The translations under genes and the position numbers were made by a program. A stretch of DNA of 64,000 nt from the NCBI GenBank assembly GCA_041741455.1, contig JBGSJZ010000044.1:39323-103322 (forward strand). The letters run 5' to 3'. This DNA comes from CALESS01 sp041741455. Lineage in GTDB: Bacteria; Chloroflexota; Anaerolineae; Anaerolineales; Anaerolineaceae. Positions 27,667 to 34,958 of the stretch are shown one piece after another (the stretch's first letter is position 1; every line of letters begins with the position of its first letter). The notes under the pieces were generated by a model. It was not told the DNA's origin. It worked only from the letters and a program-made list of their open reading frames with translations, and made no database searches.

Positions 27667-28725
27667 ATGTTTTATGAGATTGCGCAACATAGCCTGGTAC
27701 AAATGAGAAAAGTACTGTTATCGATGCTTCAGTTTGTGAAGAAATTTCGGATTCATGAATTGATCCTGGTCTGTGTTGCTGTGTACCTATTTTTGGCGCC
27801 GGTGGTCTATCGTAACTTTTTTATCAAAGTAGGAATCCCCATTCAATATTCGGGGGAACTTCCTGCCCCATCAAATAATATTGTCATGTCTATTGATAGT
27901 TTTGATTCAATAACGTATGAGGGGGATGTTACAAGGGATCTTGAAGGTTGGGCCTATTTGAGTCACGAGCCAGATCAATCCAAATATGAAAGATTTATCG
28001 TTCTTCAGTCAAAATCCCGCATTTACTTTTTTACTGTAAGCCCTGTAAAGCGGACTGCTCTAAATGATGTTTTTTCAAACTTGGGCTTAAATCTCCTTTA
28101 TTCTGGTTTCAGGGCTTTTATTTCCGAAGAACACATCAAGCCTGGAACCTACCAGGTTGGGATGTTGTTCAAAAGTAAAACGATTGACCCTGATTTATAT
28201 TCAATTTCATCAGTTAATATTAAAAGAACTCCAAATACAATTATTATGTCAGAAAATGAATCGGTGCAAATCCCTGAAGAAACCGTTTACCAAGGAACGG
28301 AGACTTCTTTCAATGGGTCTTTGCCAGAGCCCAATGAAAGCGTTTTAGATTATATTGATTCATTATCAAGCGAATCCATTAATGGAGTCGAAGTGCTACG
28401 GCTAAGCGGCTGGGCATTTCTTCAGGACGAACAAGATCAAACGCTTTACGAGCGGTTTATCGTCCTTTATTCTGATCATAGCGTGTTGTATTTTCCAATG
28501 AATTTTGTGGAACGCCCGGATGTGCAAGAAGCATTTAATTCCTTAGGAGGAAATCTTCAACTATCCGGGTTTTCCCTATTAATTTCCAAAGACGCATTGA
28601 CAGATGAAAGTTATGAAATCGGTGTTTTATTTCAGCATAAAACACAGAAAACTCTGGTGTTTGCCAAGACATATTGGTCGATTTCCCGGCAATCGGGACT
28701 TTATTTATTGGAAAGAAATCAGTAG
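27667..28725 (+). CDS. Membrane-anchored protein with two tandem ~100-residue repeats; function unknown
   Basis: About 352 residues. One N-terminal membrane segment (ELILVCVAVYLFLAPVVY) is followed by two copies of a beta-rich domain. The first has LEGWAYLSHEPDQSKYERFI, LQSKSRIYFFTVSPVKR and YQVGMLFKSK; the second has LSGWAFLQDEQDQTLYERFI, YSDHSVLYFPMNFVER and YEIGVLFQHK. The protein is AT-rich unlike the operon before it, which suggests transfer. The start may instead be the ATG at 27703. It ends one codon before the sulfatase-like gene, so the two are probably co-expressed and may act together at the outer face of the membrane. I do not recognise the family. Confidence 0.75.
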   Translation: MFYEIAQHSLVQMRKVLLSMLQFVKKFRIHELILVCVAVYLFLAPVVYRNFFIKVGIPIQYSGELPAPSNNIVMSIDSFDSITYEGDVTRDLEGWAYLSHEPDQSKYERFIVLQSKSRIYFFTVSPVKRTALNDVFSNLGLNLLYSGFRAFISEEHIKPGTYQVGMLFKSKTIDPDLYSISSVNIKRTPNTIIMSENESVQIPEETVYQGTETSFNGSLPEPNESVLDYIDSLSSESINGVEVLRLSGWAFLQDEQDQTLYERFIVLYSDHSVLYFPMNFVERPDVQEAFNSLGGNLQLSGFSLLISKDALTDESYEIGVLFQHKTQKTLVFAKTYWSISRQSGLYLLERNQ

Positions 28726-30264
28726 ATGATGGTGCAAACTTTAGCGGACCAAGACGTCCACACTCCAATATCTGCCAACAAGGATTCAGATTACGGCATT
28801 AAGGATTATTTCAAGTATTTCCTATTACCGGCATTGGCGGTAATTTATCCTTCAGTATTTTATTATGGACACAACATTCACGATTTACTTCTGGTCAATT
28901 TAGGTCGAACTCTCATTATTTATTTTCTGCTCGCAATCATATTTTATAGTATTTCATTTTTCTTCCATCACAGGGTGCCATTAAGAGCTGCAAACGCCAC
29001 ATTTGTCTTCCTGATCTTTTTCAATGCATATGGAATCCTGGAAAAGTCAGCCATACAGCTCGATTGGATTACTATAAGATCTTTCACTTTTCTGCCTGTG
29101 GTTTTGTTAATCGCCTTCTATTCCACCTGGTTGATTGCAAAGCTTAACTATTCACTGGCGAAGCAGTTTTGGAATGCAGGTGCGATCATTGTGGCAGGGC
29201 TGATCCTCTATAATCTTACGATGATTGTTCCAATAGAAATTTCCAAACACCGAACTTCGAATTCAAACAATTCTGCAACAACACAAACTGATCCGAGTGA
29301 ACAGAAAAACAAAACTGATATTTACTACATCGTTTTGGACGAATTTGCCGGGTTTAAGTCCATGCGAGAGTATTGGGATTATTCAGATACTGATAAATTT
29401 AAGGAATTTCTTGTATCGCGTAATTTTGTTGTGTATGAAGATAGCAAAGCGGGCGCCAATTCAACCCTTCATCAACTTTTCACCAGGCTGAATTATCAAG
29501 AAACCCCGTATGAATTGACCCAGGAAAATATGGATATCTGGTTTGAAGGCATCGCGGATAACCGGGTGATGAAATTTATGAAAGATCAAGGTTACTCAAC
29601 CATTACCTTTAACGAGATGTCCTATGCATATACTTCTGCCCAGAAAATGCAGAATGTAGATTATTCATTTGACTACGAAGATGTTCCAGCCGCAGACCTC
29701 GGGGTATTTTTTGATAATTTTGGCATACTGGTGGCAGATAATACAATGATCAATGTGTTTTCCAAATACTATAAACGGTCTGGATCAAGCCAACACAGCA
29801 ATATGATTTTCTACACCACTAGAAAAATCGGCGATTTACGGGAAATTCCATCTCCCAAATTTGTGTATGTCCATTTGATCTTTCCACATTTGCCTTATAT
29901 GTTTGATCAAGATGGTAATGTTAATCTCCCCGAGGTTTATACCAATTACGATTATTATCTTGGTAATTATAAATTTGCAGTGAAGCTGGCGATGGAAATG
30001 GTGGATAATATTCTCTCAGAATATAGTCCAACCCAACCACCGGTAATAATTTTACAATCAGATCATGGTTTTCGAAATTTGAAAGATAAAAATACCGATG
30101 TACAACCCTTGCCGGACTACCCCAGAGAATTCGGTTTAAATATATTATACGCACGCCTGATGCCCGGATACGAAGCCTCTTACTCCACCCAGGAACAGAA
30201 TCCAATCAACACTTTTCCAATCATTTTTAATCATCTATTTCATGCAAACATTCCCCTAAAGTAA
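28726..30264 (+). CDS. Membrane-bound sulfatase/phosphoethanolamine-transferase-like enzyme
   Basis: About 512 residues. The N-terminal ~170 residues hold four to five membrane helices; the rest is an alkaline-phosphatase-superfamily domain: DIYYIVLDEFAGF (metal-binding Asp), then ANSTLHQLFTRLNY (candidate nucleophile Ser/Thr), FVYVHLIFPHLPYMF and ILQSDHGFRN (metal-binding Asp/His). This layout resembles LTA-synthase-like or polysaccharide-decorating membrane sulfatases, which act outside the membrane. It directly follows the repeat protein, shares its AT-rich composition and neighbours a glycan operon. Two ATGs (28726, 28729) are possible starts. Confidence 0.8.
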   Translation: MMVQTLADQDVHTPISANKDSDYGIKDYFKYFLLPALAVIYPSVFYYGHNIHDLLLVNLGRTLIIYFLLAIIFYSISFFFHHRVPLRAANATFVFLIFFNAYGILEKSAIQLDWITIRSFTFLPVVLLIAFYSTWLIAKLNYSLAKQFWNAGAIIVAGLILYNLTMIVPIEISKHRTSNSNNSATTQTDPSEQKNKTDIYYIVLDEFAGFKSMREYWDYSDTDKFKEFLVSRNFVVYEDSKAGANSTLHQLFTRLNYQETPYELTQENMDIWFEGIADNRVMKFMKDQGYSTITFNEMSYAYTSAQKMQNVDYSFDYEDVPAADLGVFFDNFGILVADNTMINVFSKYYKRSGSSQHSNMIFYTTRKIGDLREIPSPKFVYVHLIFPHLPYMFDQDGNVNLPEVYTNYDYYLGNYKFAVKLAMEMVDNILSEYSPTQPPVIILQSDHGFRNLKDKNTDVQPLPDYPREFGLNILYARLMPGYEASYSTQEQNPINTFPIIFNHLFHANIPLK

Positions 30265-30387
30265 AAGGTTTTAGTCAGGTGATGATAGAAATTTCCAATA
30301 TCAAACAAAACGCCAGAAGGATTCCTGCTATAATTTTCAGAGAAACTCCACCACGAGAATTACCATCAAATCACTCTGGATAAACCC

Positions 30388-31179
30388 ATGCGCCCTTCCT
30401 CCTACCGCTACTCCTCTGAAAGTTGGATTCTCGGCATCACCCTGTTCCTGATCGGGCTGGTGGTGGTAGTGACCGCTCTGCCAACGCTCTGCCTGGTGCC
30501 ACTGCTGTTTGGTGGATTCGTGTTGTTCGGTTACTATATGAATCGCTCCCACCACAGGGAATTGATGCAGCGTGGCGTACCGGTGACTTACGATCGCGCT
30601 CCGCAACTGGCGACCCTGGTGGATGACTGCAAACACACCCTGGAACCGGGTGAAATCCAAACCTATGTCATCCCCAGCAAGGAACGCAATGCCTACACCT
30701 TTGGCCTGACCCAGCCCAACGTGGTGGTGATCTACAGCTCTTTGCTGGAAATATTGGATGCCGATGAGCTGCGATTTGTGATCGGGCATGAATTGGGGCA
30801 TGTGGCGCTCGGTCACACCTGGCTGAACAGCCTGCTGGGCGGGTTGGCGGGCGTCCCAATGCCGATCGCAGCTGCAGTGATCTTTAGCCTGGCCTTCCGC
30901 AGTTGGAACCGCGCCTGTGAATACTCGGCCGACCGAGCCGGCCTGCTGGCCTGCAGCAGCCTCTCCAAGGCGGAGACAGCCCTGGTAAAGCTGGTGGTTG
31001 GACCAATCCGTTCGCAAGAAGAATTGGAGCGGGTGCTGGCAGCCCTGGACCGCGAGGATGATACGTTAAGTGGCTTGTTGGCGGAAACCTTGCAGACCCA
31101 TCCCCTGGTCATCAATCGGATCGAGCAGTTACGAAAATTCGCTGCTTCATCGACGTTTCGGAAAAATATCGGAGGGTGA
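30388..31179 (+). CDS. M48-family (HtpX-like) zinc metallopeptidase
   Basis: A 263-residue membrane protein. Two N-terminal hydrophobic segments (ILGITLFLIGLVVVVTALP and the next) precede the zinc-binding HELGHVALGH at about residues 134-143; another hydrophobic stretch and the third ligand region ACEYSADRAGLLAC follow. This is the order seen in HtpX/YfcA-like quality-control proteases. It is slightly shorter than HtpX. It stands alone, with the structured RNA and tRNA downstream. Confidence 0.88.
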   Translation: MRPSSYRYSSESWILGITLFLIGLVVVVTALPTLCLVPLLFGGFVLFGYYMNRSHHRELMQRGVPVTYDRAPQLATLVDDCKHTLEPGEIQTYVIPSKERNAYTFGLTQPNVVVIYSSLLEILDADELRFVIGHELGHVALGHTWLNSLLGGLAGVPMPIAAAVIFSLAFRSWNRACEYSADRAGLLACSSLSKAETALVKLVVGPIRSQEELERVLAALDREDDTLSGLLAETLQTHPLVINRIEQLRKFAASSTFRKNIGG

Positions 31180-31207
31180 TTTTAATGTATGGTTCACAAA
31201 AATTTGC

Positions 31208-31213
31208 TATGAT
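31208..31213 (+). promoter_or_regulatory. Extended -10 promoter of the structured RNA
   Basis: TGC-TATGAT forms an extended -10 element ending about 7 bases before the first base of the long terminal stem at 31221, exactly where transcription of that RNA would be expected to begin. No good -35 is visible, as is common for extended -10 promoters. Confidence 0.55.
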
Positions 31214-31220
31214 GTATGTG

Positions 31221-31433
31221 CATGAGCAGCCCACTGGATAGACAAAAGGCACAGACGTAAAGTCATACCGAAGGTCAGTTTCCGGTGGCGTGAACGGCCA
31301 CTAACCGGGGTTCGGTGGAACCCCCCGCGAGCCGTATGGAATAGCAAACGCAAGGGTTTTTTCCGCCTTAGGCGGTAGGTGCGTTCCGTCGGCATGGAAG
31401 TTCAAGTTTTACATGGGCTGCTCATGTTTTTTT
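31221..31433 (+). ncRNA. Unassigned structured RNA of about 210 nt with self-enclosing terminator stem
   Basis: A perfect 13-bp helix joins CATGAGCAGCCCA (31221-31233) to TGGGCTGCTCATG (31414-31426), followed at once by seven T. Inside are further hairpins: GGGGTTC/GAACCCC (31307-31313/31318-31324) with a GGTG loop, a nested pair AACGCA/TGCGTT (31347-31352/31380-31385) around CCGCC/GGCGG (31363-31375), a CATAC/GTATG long-range pair (31264-31268/31334-31338), and GTGGC/GCCAC near 31284-31300. No open reading frame with a ribosome site fits. It is not recognisably 6S, SRP, RNase P or tmRNA. The compact multi-branch fold, own promoter and T-run support a discrete noncoding RNA. Confidence 0.6.
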
Positions 31434-31452
31434 ATTTAATTGGATTCTCGTG

Positions 31453-31458
31453 CTATAA
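31453..31458 (+). promoter_or_regulatory. Extended -10 promoter of tRNA-Arg
   Basis: TGC-TATAAT, a perfect extended -10, lies 9 bases before the first base of the tRNA. It sits just after the T-run ending the structured RNA, so the tRNA is transcribed separately. Confidence 0.6.
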
Positions 31459-31467
31459 TTTGGGCGC

Positions 31468-31541
31468 GCCCCAGTAGCTCAATAGGATAGAGCAAAGCAC
31501 TCCTAACGCTTAGGTTGAGAGTTCGAGTCCCTCCTGGGGCA
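31468..31541 (+). tRNA. tRNA-Arg (anticodon CCT)
   Basis: A 74-base cloverleaf: acceptor GCCCCAG/CTGGGGC with discriminator A, D-arm GCTC/GAGC, anticodon loop CTCCTAA giving CCT, and T-arm GAGAG-TTCGAGT-CCCTC with one A-C mismatch. CCA is not encoded. An A-C mismatch is also present at the bottom of the anticodon stem. CCT reads AGG arginine codons. The gene has a good promoter. Degenerate copies of its 3' half follow. Confidence 0.85.
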
Positions 31542-31558
31542 TTTCTCGTTTAAAACCG

Positions 31559-31642
31559 TAGGTTGAGAGCACTCATTCAGGGTGTACATTCGAGTCCCTC
31601 CTGGGCATTTCCCTTTTTAACTCATAGAATCTAGGTTGAGAG
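31559..31642 (+). repeat. Decayed repeats of the tRNA-Arg 3' half
   Basis: TAGGTTGAGAG recurs at 31559-31569 and 31632-31642, and TTCGAGTCCCTCCTGGGCATTT at 31589-31610, compared with the same strings in the tRNA (31511-31541 and following). The middle copy has lost one G of the acceptor strand and the bases between are different. This looks like remnants of duplicated tRNA 3' ends, as left by integration and excision at a tRNA attachment site or by unequal recombination. No integrase gene is near. Confidence 0.6.
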
Positions 31643-31767
31643 CCCCTTTACCTCTCTTCTCCCTTCGGGATTGCTGCGTGACAGGGATGCCAAGCGAAGG
31701 GTTGCACTCTTGTCCATTCCAGAACATCCCAAAAAACGTCTCCTTTACCCCAAGGTTACACATGGTT

Positions 31768-31797
31768 TTGCTGTCAATCTCCCAAAACGTGTATAAT
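31768..31797 (+). promoter_or_regulatory. Promoter candidate for the tocopherol-cyclase-like gene
   Basis: TTGCTG (31768-31773), an 18-base spacer and a perfect TATAAT (31792-31797) lie about 140 bases upstream of the next start, implying a leader of over 130 bases. No riboswitch fold was recognised in that leader. Confidence 0.5.
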
Positions 31798-31938
31798 CTT
31801 AATATATAAATAGGCCTTAACCTGCTTATTTATCGCAGCTCAGAGATCCAAGACGGATCGATTCAGTGCAATCTACCAAGTTGAACTTGACCTTTTTACG
31901 TTTACCACCCTACATCAAGAGTTATTTGGAGGAACCCC

Positions 31939-32907
31939 ATGTCCATCCATTCCACCCTGACCCCCGCTATATATCATGGCTTTGACAAAAAACCACCCTT
32001 CTTCGAGGGCTGGTATTACAAGCTGGTTAGTGCAGATGAAACCCGTAAAGTGGCTGTCATCCCGGGGGTGATCCTTGGCCAGGATGCGCACGCCTTCATC
32101 CAGGTTTTGGAGGGTGTTTCTGGACAGGTGGCATACCACACTTTCCCTGTCGAGCAATTCAAGGCAGACCGGAACCGTTTTGGCTTGAATATCGCTGGTA
32201 ATGTTTTCGATGGGGGGCAACTCTCTCTCGATGTGGATCGCCCCGAGGGGCAGATCTCCGGCAAAATTCAGTTGGGGACGCTCCAGCCCTGGCCAGTAAC
32301 CCTGCTATCGCCCGGTATCATGGGCTGGTATGCCTGGGTGCCGCGCATGGAATGCTATCACGGCGTGCTGAGCTTCGATCATCCACTGGAAGGCTCGTTG
32401 ACCCTGAACGGCCAGACGATAGATTTCACCGGCGGGCGCGGCTACATCGAGAAAGACTGGGGACAGTCCTTCCCGGCAGGATGGGTCTGGTTTCAAAGCA
32501 ACCACTTCGGCGGCGTTCGGGCTTGCATCACCGCCTCGGTAGCCATCATCCCCTGGATGGGCAGCGCCTTCCGCGGCTTCATCGTTGGTCTGTGGCTGGA
32601 TGGCAAACTCTACCGCTTTGCCACCTACAGCGGGGCGCGCCTGGAATCCCTGAAGATCCTGGATGAGCACGTGGAATGGGTGCTGCGGGACGCCCGCTAC
32701 CGATTGCACTTGACCGCCAGCCGGGCGCAAGGCGGTCTGCTGCGCGGACCCACTCGCTTGGACATGGGCCAGCGCGTGTTGGAAACCCTCAATGCCACTG
32801 TATCGGTGCGGCTTGAAACCTTGCAAGGAAAAGTGATCTTCGAAGGGGTCGGCCGGCACGCCGGGCTGGAAGTGATGGGCGACTTGCCACGCCTGTTGCA
32901 GGGCTGA
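31939..32907 (+). CDS. Tocopherol cyclase family protein
   Basis: A 322-residue protein. HGFDKKPPFFEGWYYKLVSA near the N-terminus, GWYAWVPRMECYHGVLS, and GRGYIEKDWGQSFPAGWVWFQSNHF in the centre are typical of the tocopherol cyclase-like family, a lipocalin-like beta fold. The plant enzyme closes the chromanol ring of tocopherols. In bacteria that do not make tocopherol the role is unknown and binding or hydrolysis of a lipid quinol-like ligand is possible. A strong site (TTGGAGGAA) precedes the ATG. No other prenylquinone genes are nearby. Confidence 0.82.
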   Translation: MSIHSTLTPAIYHGFDKKPPFFEGWYYKLVSADETRKVAVIPGVILGQDAHAFIQVLEGVSGQVAYHTFPVEQFKADRNRFGLNIAGNVFDGGQLSLDVDRPEGQISGKIQLGTLQPWPVTLLSPGIMGWYAWVPRMECYHGVLSFDHPLEGSLTLNGQTIDFTGGRGYIEKDWGQSFPAGWVWFQSNHFGGVRACITASVAIIPWMGSAFRGFIVGLWLDGKLYRFATYSGARLESLKILDEHVEWVLRDARYRLHLTASRAQGGLLRGPTRLDMGQRVLETLNATVSVRLETLQGKVIFEGVGRHAGLEVMGDLPRLLQG

Positions 32908-32936
32908 CATGGCCTTTATTTTATTTAGGTAAAAAC

Positions 32937-33530
32937 ATGACAGAACTATCAGGAAACGGGATGATCCCAACTGCCAGGTTAATGATCCGCCAGTTTCGAC
33001 CCGAAGATGCCCCAGCTTTGCACGCTTATCTCTCGGATCCGACTATCTATCGCTTTGAACCGGGAGAGCCGATCACCCTGGAGGAAGCCCGAGAGATGGC
33101 CTTCGAACGCTCGCAGGGATCTGATTTCTGGGCGGTAGCCTTGAAGAACACGGATCAACTGGTGGGACACCTATATTTTTCCCAGAACGAGCCCAAAGAA
33201 CTGCTAACCTGGGAGCTGGGTTATATCTTCCATCCGGCCTTCCAAGGCCAGGGTTATGCCACGGAAGCTTCGATTGTTCTTATCCGCTATGGCTTTGAGC
33301 ACTGGGGCATCCACCGGGTGGTGGCGCATTGCAACCCGGAAAATATCGCCTCCTGGCGGGTGTTGGAGAAGCTCGGCATGCGGCGCGAAGGATATTTCCG
33401 GCAGAACATCTTCTTCAACCGGAACGCGGATGGCACTCCCATCTGGTTGGATACGTATGAATATGCCATCTTGAAAGATGATATCTTGGATGAGCACAAA
33501 ACCGCGGGTTCGACAATCTCTGCCGGGTAA
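32937..33530 (+). CDS. GNAT-family acetyltransferase (RimJ/RimL type)
   Basis: About 197 residues. LMIRQFRPEDAPALHAYLSD, WELGYIFHPAFQGQGYATEA (acetyl-CoA-binding loop), HRVVAHCNPENIASWRVLEKLGM and YEYAILKDD are RimJ/RimL-type signatures. These acetylate N-termini or small amines; the substrate is not predictable. It follows the cyclase-like gene by 29 bases, with a weak AGGT ahead of its ATG, so it may be co-transcribed. Confidence 0.87.
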   Translation: MTELSGNGMIPTARLMIRQFRPEDAPALHAYLSDPTIYRFEPGEPITLEEAREMAFERSQGSDFWAVALKNTDQLVGHLYFSQNEPKELLTWELGYIFHPAFQGQGYATEASIVLIRYGFEHWGIHRVVAHCNPENIASWRVLEKLGMRREGYFRQNIFFNRNADGTPIWLDTYEYAILKDDILDEHKTAGSTISAG

Positions 33531-33587
33531 GTATTATTATCAATAAAATTCGTCCATAGTATGGATTTTAAACTGTAAACTGGTATC

Positions 33588-33616
33588 TTGACAATCGGTT
33601 CAGATGTGGCTACATT
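33588..33616 (+). promoter_or_regulatory. Promoter of the DUF4143 ATPase gene
   Basis: A consensus TTGACA (33588-33593), a 17-base spacer and TACATT (33611-33616) lie about 38 bases upstream of the ATG at 33655. The spacing and -35 match the sigma-70 consensus. Confidence 0.6.
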
Positions 33617-33654
33617 AACATTAAATATTAATTCAGCCACAAACGGTGATTCTC

Positions 33655-34878
33655 ATGTACATCCAGCGGCACATGGAAACGCAAGTAAAACGATTCGCCA
33701 ACATGTTTGGTGTGATTCTTGTTTCGGGGTCAAGGCAGGTTGGCAAAACCACCATGTTAAAAAATGTTACGGAGGGTTATCTATATATCACACTGGATGA
33801 TCCTGTTTTTCTGCAATCCGCATTAAACGAAGGTGGAACATTTTTCAAAGATTCCCCACCACCGGTTTTTGTGGACGAAATTCAATACGCACCAGGTTTA
33901 TTTCCATACATCAAAATGATTTTGGATCGAGAAGGGAAAAAAGGACAGTTCTTTCTTTCTGGCTCCCAACAGTTTCGGATGATGAAAAATGTTAGCGAGT
34001 CTCTGGCAGGCCGAATTGGCATTCTCAACCTGGCTGGGCTTTCTCTTCGTGAGATCAGCGGTGTGCCGTTTAACCAGGAATTTATTCCCACCGAGGAGTA
34101 TTTCAACCAGCATAAGAGCGACCTGATAGAAATGCCCTACAAAGAAATTTGGAGACTCATTCACCGTGGCAGCATGCCGGAGTTAGCGGCAAGGCCAGAT
34201 ACCGATTGGCAAGCGTTTTATGCTGCTTATACAAAAACCTATATCGAACGAGATGTTCGGGATTTATCCCACGTTGGCGAGGAGTTGAAATTTTATCAGT
34301 TCATGACAGCAATGGCTGCGTCCATCGGGAAGTTAGTCAATCTAGCATCCGTTTCTCGCGACGTGGGAATCAGCCAACCAACAGCCAACCGTTGGCTTTC
34401 GATTCTACTGACCTCTAATATCGTCTGCCTGCTGCAGCCTTACCATAATAACATTACCAAAAGGGCAATCAAAACGCCCAAGGTTTATTTTATGGATACA
34501 GGTCTGGCTGCTTACTTGACGCGATGGTTGACCCCTGAGACATTGCAAGCCGGGGCGCAATCAGGAGCTTTCTTCGAAAATTTCGTCATCGCGGAAATCT
34601 ACAAGAGCTATTACAATGCCGGTCTTTTGGAACCACCTCTCTATTTTTACCGTGATAAGGAACAACACGAAATAGATCTGCTGATCCAAAATGGCAATAC
34701 ACTCTACCCGGTTGAGATAAAAAAACACGCCAACCCGGATCGTGAAGATGTGGTTGCTTTTGATCTTCTAGACAATATTCCAGGCGTTGTGCGCGGCAGC
34801 GGAGGTGTGATCTGTATGTACGATCATCTCCTCACACTGAGGGGGAACGATAAAGTTATTCCGGTGAAATATTTATAA
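33655..34878 (+). CDS. AAA-type ATPase with DUF4143 domain
   Basis: About 407 residues. Walker A SGSRQVGKTTML, Walker B PPPVFVDEIQYAPGLF and sensor FFLSGSQQFRMMKNV begin the protein; the second half has the DUF4143 signature FMDTGLAAYLTRWLTPETL, AFFENFVIAEIYK, FYRDKEQHEIDLLI and YPVEIKKHA, where the DLLI...EIKK stretch resembles a PD-(D/E)XK core. The family is widespread and often transferred; its function is unresolved. It is more AT-rich than its neighbours. The ATG at 33655 (GGTGA upstream) is preferred over a GTG three codons earlier. Confidence 0.88.
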   Translation: MYIQRHMETQVKRFANMFGVILVSGSRQVGKTTMLKNVTEGYLYITLDDPVFLQSALNEGGTFFKDSPPPVFVDEIQYAPGLFPYIKMILDREGKKGQFFLSGSQQFRMMKNVSESLAGRIGILNLAGLSLREISGVPFNQEFIPTEEYFNQHKSDLIEMPYKEIWRLIHRGSMPELAARPDTDWQAFYAAYTKTYIERDVRDLSHVGEELKFYQFMTAMAASIGKLVNLASVSRDVGISQPTANRWLSILLTSNIVCLLQPYHNNITKRAIKTPKVYFMDTGLAAYLTRWLTPETLQAGAQSGAFFENFVIAEIYKSYYNAGLLEPPLYFYRDKEQHEIDLLIQNGNTLYPVEIKKHANPDREDVVAFDLLDNIPGVVRGSGGVICMYDHLLTLRGNDKVIPVKYL

Positions 34879-34914
34879 TCCGCCCTATAACCGACCCCAT
34901 CATTTCCAAACAAA

Positions 34915-34946
34915 AACGCCCCGATGAACTATTTCATCGGGGCGTT
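34915..34946. terminator. Bidirectional rho-independent terminator
   Basis: AACGCCCCGATGA (34915-34927) pairs perfectly with TCATCGGGGCGTT (34934-34946), a 13-bp stem. A T-rich tail follows on the plus strand, and an A-run before the stem gives a T-run on the minus strand. It separates the convergent DUF4143 and class V aminotransferase genes. Confidence 0.85.
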
Positions 34947-34958
34947 GAATTATTATTT

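Noticed and set aside
31250..31262. GACGTAAAGTC as a c-di-GMP-I riboswitch-like segment
   Set aside because: It folds as a simple hairpin and the remaining aptamer features are missing.
31321..31340. GAGCCGTATG in the structured RNA, like the start of group II intron domain V
   Set aside because: The matching second strand and bulge of domain V do not follow, and there is no reverse transcriptase, so the match is chance.
31310..31345. Resemblance of GGTGGAACCCCCCGC to part of a cobalamin riboswitch core
   Set aside because: The B12 box and other conserved segments are absent, and the RNA ends in a terminator with only a tRNA downstream.
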